Shown: one piece after another, positions 1 to 5,168 of the stretch
How the letters are laid out: each line of letters begins with the position of its first letter
How positions within the stretch are numbered: the first letter of the stretch is position 1
NCBI GenBank assembly: GCA_028284565.1
Contig: JANQRM010000099.1
Coordinates: 1-7,536 of the forward strand
Source: Anaerolineae bacterium
GTDB lineage: Bacteria > Chloroflexota > Anaerolineae > Aggregatilineales > Phototrophicaceae
Length of the DNA: 7,536 bases
Reading direction: 5' to 3'
The notes under the pieces: model-generated
What the model saw: only the letters and a program-made list of their open reading frames with translations
The model's database searches: none
What the model was told of the DNA's origin: nothing
Translations under genes and position numbers: made by a program

Positions 1-281
1 TGCTCGGTACAGCCTATCTCCATGCTTTTGACGAAGCCGATGTGGTGCTGGTGACGGACATCTATGCCTCGCGTGAAAAACCTATTCCCGGTGTCAATAG
101 CAAGATCATTGTCGATGCCATGACTCATCCGCGCGCACGCTATACACCATCGTTCGATGATGTTCTAAACTTTCTGCATTCGGCGATTAAGGCTCCAGCT
201 GTAGTTCTCATTATGAGTGCAGGAGATGCACCCAAAATTGGCGAACAATTCCTCAGCGACCTGCAAGGCGACGATGAGTGA
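1..281 (+). CDS. murC: UDP-N-acetylmuramate--L-alanine ligase, C-terminal end (partial)
   Basis: Only the last 92 codons are present; the reading frame enters at base 3 and stops with TGA at 279-281. MurC is the cytoplasmic Mur ligase that joins L-alanine to UDP-MurNAc using ATP, the first step in building the peptidoglycan peptide stem. The visible part is the C-terminal ligase domain. It carries the family segment DIYASREKPIPGV (residues 20-32 of the visible part), where MurC proteins usually read DIYxAREKPIPGV, and ends with the typical ...SAGDAPKIGEQF stretch before the C terminus. The ATP-binding P-loop and the substrate-binding domain lie upstream of the window. The stop overlaps the GTG start of murB (GTGA at 278-281), which suggests translational coupling. 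The identity rests on these motifs plus the murB neighbour; MurC is favoured over other Mur ligases by the DIY-REKPIPG signature. Confidence 0.93.
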   Translation, partial: LGTAYLHAFDEADVVLVTDIYASREKPIPGVNSKIIVDAMTHPRARYTPSFDDVLNFLHSAIKAPAVVLIMSAGDAPKIGEQFLSDLQGDDE

Positions 282-1186
282 CGTGGGACACGCTCTTTCA
301 GCAACAACTCCTCCAAAATGAACCTTTAGCTAAGTACACCGCGGCAAGGCTTGGTGGCAGGGCTGACTGGCTCTATATTGCCAAACCCAAGTCCTCTGTT
401 GATGATTTAATTAACATTATCCAAAGCGCGTGGAAAGCCGATATTTCGGTGCGCTTACTTGGCGGTGGCGCGAATGTCCTTGTATCAGATAAGGGCTTTC
501 GGGGTTTGGTCATCGTCAACCACCTGTCCGACATTCGCTTTGAAGAAGACATCATTCATGCTAACAGTGGGACGAGTCTCGTCCATCTCGCACGACGTTG
601 CCAATCCCAAGGGTATAAGGGCATGGAGTGGGCAATTGGTGTGCCGGGGACCGTTGGCGGGGCAGTTGTCAACAATGCGGGAGCGCATGGCACGGAGATG
701 AAAGATAGTATCGTCACCGTGACAATCCTTGATGCTGAACAGGGACAACAGCAACTGCGTCATGCTGATTTAAATTTCGCCTATCGAGAATCTGCACTCA
801 AGAAGCGACCAGATAAGCGTTTCCTCGTTTTGTCGGCGACACTAAAACTGGGAAAAGATCATCCTGATGCCATTCAGGAGCGCATGAATGAATTCAACGC
901 CTATCGCAAGCGTACTCAGCCCCCCGGCGCGAGTTTGGGCAGTATCTTCAAAAATCCTCCGAATGATTATGCTGGACGACTCATCGAATCTTGCGGATTG
1001 AAAGGCTACACCATTGGCAACGCCCAAGTCTCGCCTGTCCATGCCAACTTTTTCATCAATGCAGGCGGAACAGCGACTGCCACGGATTACTACCGCCTTA
1101 TCCAACACGTCCAATCAAACGTCCAGCACCAAACAGGAATCAGCCTCCAGCTTGAAGTCGAACTCTTTGGTGAATGGGATACCTAA
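278..1186 (+). CDS. murB: UDP-N-acetylenolpyruvoylglucosamine reductase (MurB)
   Basis: Complete protein of 302 residues, the usual MurB size. The FAD- and NADPH-dependent enzyme reduces UDP-GlcNAc-enolpyruvate to UDP-MurNAc in the cytoplasm. Visible motifs, in order: [14 protein letters not shown] near residues 14-27; the FAD-binding stretch [19 protein letters not shown] at 61-79; [18 protein letters not shown] at 121-138; the FAYRES motif with Tyr169-Arg170, matching the E. coli Tyr158/Arg159 pair; GSIFKNP with Ser222 as the likely proton donor; and LEVELFGEW near the C terminus, where Glu293 aligns with the catalytic glutamate. No catalytic residue appears to be missing. The start is GTG at 278, overlapping the murC stop by four bases, with AAGG at 265-268 nine bases upstream as ribosome binding site. 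The nearby ATG at 274 is out of frame. It is very probably co-transcribed with murC and translationally coupled to it. Confidence 0.97.
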   Translation: MTWDTLFQQQLLQNEPLAKYTAARLGGRADWLYIAKPKSSVDDLINIIQSAWKADISVRLLGGGANVLVSDKGFRGLVIVNHLSDIRFEEDIIHANSGTSLVHLARRCQSQGYKGMEWAIGVPGTVGGAVVNNAGAHGTEMKDSIVTVTILDAEQGQQQLRHADLNFAYRESALKKRPDKRFLVLSATLKLGKDHPDAIQERMNEFNAYRKRTQPPGASLGSIFKNPPNDYAGRLIESCGLKGYTIGNAQVSPVHANFFINAGGTATATDYYRLIQHVQSNVQHQTGISLQLEVELFGEWDT

Positions 1187-1270
1187 GCAAAAGCTGAATT
1201 GCCATCACTTCCAAGCAGATGTACACTACTAGCAACAGGAAATCTGACTGGAATTAGGTTTGATTCAACC

Positions 1271-2095
1271 ATGACCCAACGTCGTCGCCGGACAGGACGC
1301 AACACCCGCACGACTGGCATCATCCGTCGCTCACGGGATACGACTACCGCCGAAACCCCACTGGTCGAGCATGGGCAAAGTCGGCGTAATTCAAATGTCG
1401 GCTGGCGCATTGTCAGTGGCTTTATTGTGGCGTGTCTGGTTGGCTTGCTCTTCTTAATGTTCTCTGTCGATGCTTTTTATGTCAATGCGATTAGCGTGGG
1501 CGGGAATCAGTATCTCACAAAAGAGGAGATATTCGCCTTTACAGATGTTGCCAGTGTGCATCTTTTCTGGTTGGACACACAGGAGATTCGAGAGAATATC
1601 TTGCGCTCGCCCTCCGTTGCCGATGCACGGGTGACACTGGGTTGGCCCCCCGACATGGTACAGATTGTTGTCGAAGAGCGCGAACCAGCACTCGTCTGGT
1701 TACAGGAAGGTGTTGCGCTGTGGGTCGATTTGCAGGGGCGAATGATGTCTCAACGCGAAGAACGTCCGGATTTGATTCATATCATCGCGGAAACGAGTGG
1801 CTTTGGTGAAATTATTGACGGTACAGAAATCCCTGTTGATTTGGTCTATGGCGCGTTACAATTACATGAGTTGCTCCCTGACCTCGACCAACTCCGCTAT
1901 AATCCAAAAAAAGGCTTGGGCTATAAGAATGCCGACGGATGGGACATTTGGTTCGGCACAGGGCAAGACATGCTCAACAAAGTTGCGGTCTATGAAACTT
2001 TATCAGAAAATCTAAAAGCGCGTGGTATTCAACCGGGTGAACTCAATTTATCTGAAACAGAGGCTCCGGTTTATACAGTTCTATGGGGGCGATAA
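1271..2095 (+). CDS. ftsQ: Cell division protein FtsQ (FtsQ/DivIB family)
   Basis: Single-pass membrane protein of 274 residues from the preferred ATG. FtsQ/DivIB links cytoplasmic division proteins to the FtsL-FtsB and septal wall synthesis complex. A basic, Arg/Thr-rich cytoplasmic tail (residues 1-44, including QRRRRTGR) precedes one hydrophobic helix at about 45-66. A POTRA-like domain follows at about 69-138 (from FYVNAISVGGNQYLTKEEIF to VEERE), then the FtsQ domain, with PALVW...WVDLQGRM at 139-158 and GWDIWFGTGQDMLNKVAVYETL at 223-244. The topology and domain order are classic; sequence conservation is low, as normal for this family. An in-frame TTG at 1199 would add 24 residues that do not look like FtsQ and has no visible ribosome binding site. 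The ATG at 1271 has only AGG at 1256-1258, a rather long 12 bases upstream, so the start is not fully settled. It ends in TAATAA, nine bases before ftsA. Confidence 0.92.
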   Translation: MTQRRRRTGRNTRTTGIIRRSRDTTTAETPLVEHGQSRRNSNVGWRIVSGFIVACLVGLLFLMFSVDAFYVNAISVGGNQYLTKEEIFAFTDVASVHLFWLDTQEIRENILRSPSVADARVTLGWPPDMVQIVVEEREPALVWLQEGVALWVDLQGRMMSQREERPDLIHIIAETSGFGEIIDGTEIPVDLVYGALQLHELLPDLDQLRYNPKKGLGYKNADGWDIWFGTGQDMLNKVAVYETLSENLKARGIQPGELNLSETEAPVYTVLWGR

Positions 2096-2104
2096 TAAGC
2101 AACA

Positions 2105-3343
2105 ATGGGTGATTTAGTCGTTGGTTTAGATATTGGTACGCATAAAATCTGCACCATCGTGGGGGAGGTGCGTCCCGACGATATTTTTGTCGTGGGTTTA
2201 GGCATCGAGCCCAGCAAAGGCATGAAAAAGGGTGTAGTCAATGATATCCAAAAATTGACCACTGCCATTGCCTCTTCTGTCCATCAAGCCGAAAAAACCA
2301 GTGGTTATGATATTAGCCGTGCCTTTGTTAGTGTGGCGGGAAATCACATCTCCTCCCTCACGAGTCGGGGCATGACAGGCATTGTAGGACAACAGAGCGT
2401 ACAACCCGATGACCTTGAAAAAGCAATGGATAACGCACGTGCCATTGCCATCCCGCATAACCGTGAAATGCTCCATGTCGTCCCGCGTAGTTACACACTC
2501 GATGGACAAGAAGGCGTTCGTCACCCGATTGGAATGCACTGCTTCCGCCTTGAAGTGGATGCTCATATCATTACTGCATCATCGACAAGTTTGGCAAATG
2601 TCGAACAAGCTTGTGAATCGGCAGGCATCTTTGTAGACCGCTTTATCCTCAACCCACTTGCATCAGGCGATGCCATTCTCACCGACCAAGAACGGGAGAT
2701 GGGTGTAGCTGTCATTGACATTGGCGGTGGCACAACCGATATGGCGATGTTCATCGAAGGCACGGTCTGGCATACAGCTGTCTTGGCGATTGGTGGCGAC
2801 CATGTGACACAGGACATCACTTACTGGATGCGGGTTCCCTTTGGCTTAGCAGAATTGGTCAAGATACAACACGGTCATGCCCGACAACGAGATGTGAGTT
2901 CCCTCGAAAAATTCCAATATACCCCCTTTGGGGAGGGGATGCCAGAAGAAAAATCGCGTAAAGAATTAGCCATGGTGATTGAAGCGCGAGTCGAAGAAAT
3001 CTTCGAGATGGTCCAAAAAGAGATCAAACGCTCTGGTTATGGGGGCTTGCTCCGAGCTGGGGCGGTGATTACAGGCGGAAGTTCGCAATTACCCGGTTTA
3101 GGTGATGTCGCCTCTGATATACTCGATTGTCCTGTGCGTCTTGCCAAACCAGAACGCATCACGGGTATGTCTGACCAACTCCGCAACCCATCCTACAGCA
3201 CGAGCATCGGTCTCTTACGCTTAGGATTGGAGATGGACTCTGTCTATGAGAGTGAAAACGGCAACGGCAGTGTGCCGGGCGCGAATTTCGGGAACATGGT
3301 CGCAGGCTTTTTACGTCGATTCCTACCCGATAATGATGACTGA
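2105..3343 (+). CDS. ftsA: Cell division protein FtsA (actin-like Z-ring membrane anchor)
   Basis: Complete protein of 412 residues, the normal FtsA length. FtsA is a peripheral ATP-binding protein that tethers FtsZ to the membrane and helps recruit later division proteins. The actin-fold motifs are clear: phosphate 1 LVVGLDIGTHKICTIVGE at 4-21; the FtsA-specific 1C subdomain at roughly 84-170; phosphate 2 VIDIGGGTTDMAMF at 203-216; GGDHVTQDI at 230-238; and the adenosine motif VITGGSSQLPGL at 321-332. After an acidic/Gly/Asn linker (about 376-394), the C terminus GNMVAGFLRRFLP (396-408) forms a short amphipathic helix, the expected membrane-targeting sequence. The ATG lies nine bases after the ftsQ stop; the only purine-rich stretch, GGGGG at 2085-2089, is far from it, so translation is probably coupled to ftsQ. 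The stop TGA is followed directly by TAG. Confidence 0.97.
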   Translation: MGDLVVGLDIGTHKICTIVGEVRPDDIFVVGLGIEPSKGMKKGVVNDIQKLTTAIASSVHQAEKTSGYDISRAFVSVAGNHISSLTSRGMTGIVGQQSVQPDDLEKAMDNARAIAIPHNREMLHVVPRSYTLDGQEGVRHPIGMHCFRLEVDAHIITASSTSLANVEQACESAGIFVDRFILNPLASGDAILTDQEREMGVAVIDIGGGTTDMAMFIEGTVWHTAVLAIGGDHVTQDITYWMRVPFGLAELVKIQHGHARQRDVSSLEKFQYTPFGEGMPEEKSRKELAMVIEARVEEIFEMVQKEIKRSGYGGLLRAGAVITGGSSQLPGLGDVASDILDCPVRLAKPERITGMSDQLRNPSYSTSIGLLRLGLEMDSVYESENGNGSVPGANFGNMVAGFLRRFLPDNDD

Positions 3344-3399
3344 TAGGGATTCTGTACTATTTAATCGCTGTTAACACCGTACAAAGCATGGATTTCAAT

Positions 3400-3427
3400 T
3401 TGCAAAGCCTTATGATATGCGTACAAT
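3400..3427 (+). promoter_or_regulatory. Putative sigma70-type promoter of ftsZ
   Basis: In the 130-base gap between ftsA and ftsZ, a -35 box TTGCAA (3400-3405) and a -10 box TACAAT (3422-3427) are separated by 16 bases. Transcription would start near 3434 and leave about 40 bases of leader before ftsZ. Each box matches the consensus at four or five of six positions. A weaker pair, TTAACA (3371-3376) with TTCAAT (3394-3399) at 17 bases, lies just upstream. I see no terminator after ftsA, so read-through from the operon promoter would add to this one. The call is by eye and untested. Confidence 0.55.
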
Positions 3428-3459
3428 AGGGACTTAAGCAGTCTGCTTGCATGTTTTTT

Positions 3460-3464
3460 AGGGG
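3460..3464 (+). promoter_or_regulatory. Strong ribosome binding site of ftsZ
   Basis: AGGGG lies nine bases before the ATG at 3474 and fixes that start. It is clearly stronger than the sites before ftsQ and ftsA, in keeping with the much higher cellular amount of FtsZ usually needed for division. Confidence 0.8.
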
Positions 3465-3473
3465 ACAAAGTTT

Positions 3474-4694
3474 ATGACAGAAGAAATGTTCATTGGTGAA
3501 AACTTCGCTCAAATCAAGGTGGTGGGCGTAGGCGGTGGCGGTGGGAACGCTGTCAATCGGATGATTAATGAAGGCTTGGGGGGCGTTGAATTTATTACCA
3601 TCAACACCGATAACCAAGCACTCATGATGGCAAAGTCGAAAACCAAAGTCCGCATCGGTGATAAGCTGACACGCGGCTTGGGCGCGGGTGGCAATCCAGA
3701 AATTGGGAAGAAAGCTGCCGAAGAAAGTTCTGAGGACATTTACGAAGTCCTTCGCGGGGCTGATATGGTCTTCATCGCCTGTGGTATGGGCGGTGGTACA
3801 GGCACAGGCGCTTCCCCGATTATTGCACAAATCGCCAAAGAACTCGGCGCATTAACTATTGGTGTCGTGACCCGCCCCTTTACATTTGAAGGCGCGCGTC
3901 GCGGACAACTCGCCAATGCTGGAATCGAAACGCTCAAAAGCCAAGTTGATACGCTGATTGTGATCCCCAATGACCGTCTGCTCCAAATTGCTGATAAACG
4001 ATCAACCTTGCAACAAGCCTTTTCATTAGCAGATGATGTCCTGCGTCAAGGTATTCAAGGGATTTCCGAACTGATTACCGTGCCAGCCCTCATTAACCTT
4101 GACTTTGCGGATGTCCGTACGATTATGTCCGAAGGTGGTGCGGCACTCATGGCTGTCGGTCATGCAGCAGGGGATGATCGCGCACGTCAAGCCGCAGAGA
4201 TGGCGATTACGAGTGGCTTGCTTGATGTCACGATTGATGGCGCGCGGGGCATCCTCTTTAACATTACAGGTGGCACAGATCTCACGCTCTTTGAGGTTAA
4301 TGAAGCCGCTGCGATTATCCGCGAAAGCGCACATCCCGAAGTCAACCTTATCTTCGGTGCACAAGTTGATGATAGCATGGGTGACGAAGTACGGATTACA
4401 GTGGTTGCCACAGGGTTTGAACGCGGACGTGCAGAGCGACGCATTACAGGTGACTCTGTCTTTGCACCCCGTCAACAACAACCCCGTGAAGAGCAACCGA
4501 TTCAACGCCAAGCTCCACCACAGCAACCCGTACAGCGCGACGAACCGCCGATACAGCAACGTCCGCCTGTGCAACAACCACCGGCACAACCGCCGCAATC
4601 TCCACAACGTCCCCCACAACAACCAGTGGAGCCAACGGTCTATGATGATACTGAGATGCCAGCCTTCTTGCGTCGCCGTCGGGATCAAAAGTAG
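3474..4694 (+). CDS. ftsZ: Cell division protein FtsZ (tubulin-like GTPase)
   Basis: Complete protein of 406 residues. FtsZ polymerises with GTP in the cytoplasm to form the Z ring that organises septation. Visible elements: the N-terminal nucleotide-binding segment [16 protein letters not shown] (16-31), [10 protein letters not shown] (41-50), the tubulin signature GGGTGTG at 106-112, [12 protein letters not shown] (132-143), and the T7 synergy loop NLDFADV at 208-214, with the catalytic aspartates Asp210 and Asp213 present. The globular core ends near residue 326. A linker of about 55 residues (333-387) rich in Pro and Gln follows, then the C-terminal conserved peptide [13 protein letters not shown] (391-403), which binds FtsA and other partners. 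Nothing is missing or shifted. The gene has its own promoter candidate and ribosome binding site upstream and an intrinsic terminator 22 bases downstream, so it closes the dcw cluster here. Confidence 0.98.
   Translation: MTEEMFIGENFAQIKVVGVGGGGGNAVNRMINEGLGGVEFITINTDNQALMMAKSKTKVRIGDKLTRGLGAGGNPEIGKKAAEESSEDIYEVLRGADMVFIACGMGGGTGTGASPIIAQIAKELGALTIGVVTRPFTFEGARRGQLANAGIETLKSQVDTLIVIPNDRLLQIADKRSTLQQAFSLADDVLRQGIQGISELITVPALINLDFADVRTIMSEGGAALMAVGHAAGDDRARQAAEMAITSGLLDVTIDGARGILFNITGGTDLTLFEVNEAAAIIRESAHPEVNLIFGAQVDDSMGDEVRITVVATGFERGRAERRITGDSVFAPRQQQPREEQPIQRQAPPQQPVQRDEPPIQQRPPVQQPPAQPPQSPQRPPQQPVEPTVYDDTEMPAFLRRRRDQK
4470..4634 (+). repeat. Pro/Gln-rich low-complexity linker within ftsZ
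   Basis: Residues 333-387 of FtsZ are built almost entirely of Pro, Gln and Arg, with loosely repeated units such as QQPVQR, IQQRPP and PQQPVEP. The DNA shows matching degenerate CAACAACCN and CCRCARC repeats. It corresponds to the disordered linker between the FtsZ core and the C-terminal peptide. Such linkers vary freely in sequence and length between species. Confidence 0.8.
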
Positions 4695-4715
4695 TTATAA
4701 CAGTTTTGAAACATT

Positions 4716-4746
4716 GAGGCGACTTCATCACGAGGTCGCTCTTTTT
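4716..4746 (+). terminator. Intrinsic (Rho-independent) terminator after ftsZ
   Basis: GAG(g)CGACTTC at 4716-4726 pairs with GAGGTCGCTC at 4732-4741: ten base pairs, including one G-T pair and one bulged G, around the five-base loop ATCAC, directly followed by TTTTT (4742-4746). It begins 22 bases after the ftsZ stop. It should end transcripts of the dcw operon and separate them from nrdJ. Confidence 0.88.
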
Positions 4747-4872
4747 GATTCCAGCCAAAAGAACATAACCTTGTGTGCAAAAGGGAACTTATGCCAAATT
4801 TGATGCTAATTTCATGCCTTTGTGCGCTTTTTGCAGACGATTCTTGGGCAGAATCAACAGAACAGGCTTTCG

Positions 4873-4878
4873 TATAAT
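4873..4878 (+). promoter_or_regulatory. Possible second -10 box upstream of nrdJ
   Basis: TATAAT is a perfect -10 hexamer, but no good -35 box stands 16-18 bases before it (the bases there read roughly CAGAAT), and there is no extended TGn motif. A TTGGGC at 4844-4849 is too far away, at 23 bases. It could be an activator-dependent or chance site. Confidence 0.25.
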
Positions 4879-4929
4879 TCATGTTACAAATTCAAACCAT
4901 TTTCTAACCATTCTCACCCCCAAAGTTAG

Positions 4930-4958
4930 TGGACAAGCCTCATTGGACGTGATATAAA
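4930..4958 (+). promoter_or_regulatory. Putative sigma70-type promoter of nrdJ
   Basis: TGGACA (4930-4935) and TATAAA (4953-4958) each match the -35 and -10 consensus at five of six positions and are separated by the ideal 17 bases. Transcription would start near 4965, giving a leader of about 200 bases before the nrdJ ATG. It is the best promoter by eye between the ftsZ terminator and nrdJ; no convincing promoter was seen closer to the gene. Confidence 0.6.
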
Positions 4959-4993
4959 TTGACCTATAGCTTTTGATTATTTGGGTTGTTTTG

Positions 4994-5017
4994 GTTGGGT
5001 TCTCACACTTTCCCAAC
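4994..5017 (+). other. Hairpin in the nrdJ leader
   Basis: GTTGGG (4994-4999) pairs perfectly with CCCAAC (5012-5017) around a 12-base loop. A short T run (GATTTTTC) follows several bases later. The stem alone is modest, but it lies inside the predicted leader and could be one element of a larger fold. Confidence 0.35.
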
Positions 5018-5081
5018 AACATGATTTTTCACCACAAACAACGCCAAAATCTTAGGGAAATGCAACTGAGTTAAACATACT

Positions 5082-5118
5082 GCGGATTATTCTTTTCGTA
5101 ATAATCACGCGAGTTTTT
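5082..5118 (+). terminator. Terminator-like hairpin (possible attenuator) ahead of nrdJ
   Basis: GCGGATTATT (5082-5091) pairs with AATAATC(a)CGC (5100-5110): ten pairs with one bulged A, around the eight-base loop CTTTTCGT. TTTTT follows at 5114-5118. The stem is partly AT-rich, so it is a weaker terminator than the one after ftsZ. It stands between the best promoter and the gene, so it would have to be read through or controlled for nrdJ to be expressed from that promoter. Attenuation is an inference. Confidence 0.4.
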
Positions 5119-5119
5119 A

Positions 5120-5133
5120 GTGTCAATTGGCAC
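5120..5133. promoter_or_regulatory. 14-base palindrome upstream of nrdJ (possible operator)
   Basis: GTGTCAATTGGCAC is a near-perfect inverted repeat without a loop: six of seven base pairs are symmetric, the exception being T5123/G5130. Its size and symmetry suit a dimeric DNA-binding regulator, and it sits just 18 bases before the ribosome binding site. It does not resemble the NrdR box as I know it. A single copy of this length may also arise by chance. Confidence 0.3.
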
Positions 5134-5150
5134 CTATCGTACAAGTATTA

Positions 5151-5158
5151 AGAAGGGG
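5151..5158 (+). promoter_or_regulatory. Ribosome binding site of nrdJ
   Basis: AGAAGGGG ends ten bases before the ATG at 5169. It fixes the start: the protein from this ATG begins directly with the family-like segment leading to IFLDRYAQKD. Confidence 0.75.
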
Positions 5159-5168
5159 CGTTCTGTCG

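Larger units (their letters stand above)
4747..5168. other. Gene-free, AT-rich region between the ftsZ terminator and nrdJ
   Basis: No open frame here has a ribosome binding site or protein-like composition. The first part (4747-4870) shows only a short run of three ATGC-led near-repeats (4791-4824). From 4870 on there are promoter-like elements, two hairpins and a palindrome, listed separately. I see no cobalamin riboswitch B12 box, no tRNA and no recognisable NrdR box. Its length is ample for a regulated promoter plus a structured leader for nrdJ. Confidence 0.7.

Noticed and set aside
4026..4688. Minus-strand open frame of 220 codons opposite ftsZ
   Set aside because: It mirrors the ftsZ 3' half. 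Its product is rich in Leu, Trp and Arg as expected from the antisense of Pro/Gln codons, and it has no family motif.
4099..4803. Plus-strand open frame of 234 codons in another frame, overlapping ftsZ and its terminator
   Set aside because: It overlaps a fully conserved gene, runs through the terminator, and gives a His/Asn/Arg-rich low-complexity product without ribosome binding site support.
4775..4957. Possible small protein of 60 residues starting with GTG in the intergenic region
   Set aside because: No ribosome binding site, an ordinary chance length for this AT-rich stretch, no protein-like pattern, and it runs into the nrdJ promoter -10 box.
4965..5168. Cobalamin riboswitch controlling nrdJ
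   Set aside because: The gene product uses adenosylcobalamin and the leader contains AGGGAAATGCAACTG, which faintly recalls parts of that riboswitch, but the B12 box and the conserved core pattern are not present by eye. A covariance-model search would decide.
4747..5168. NrdR boxes upstream of nrdJ
   Set aside because: No pair of 16-base palindromes of the ACACTATATATAGTGT type was found; the closest AT-rich stretch around 4951-4970 is not symmetric.
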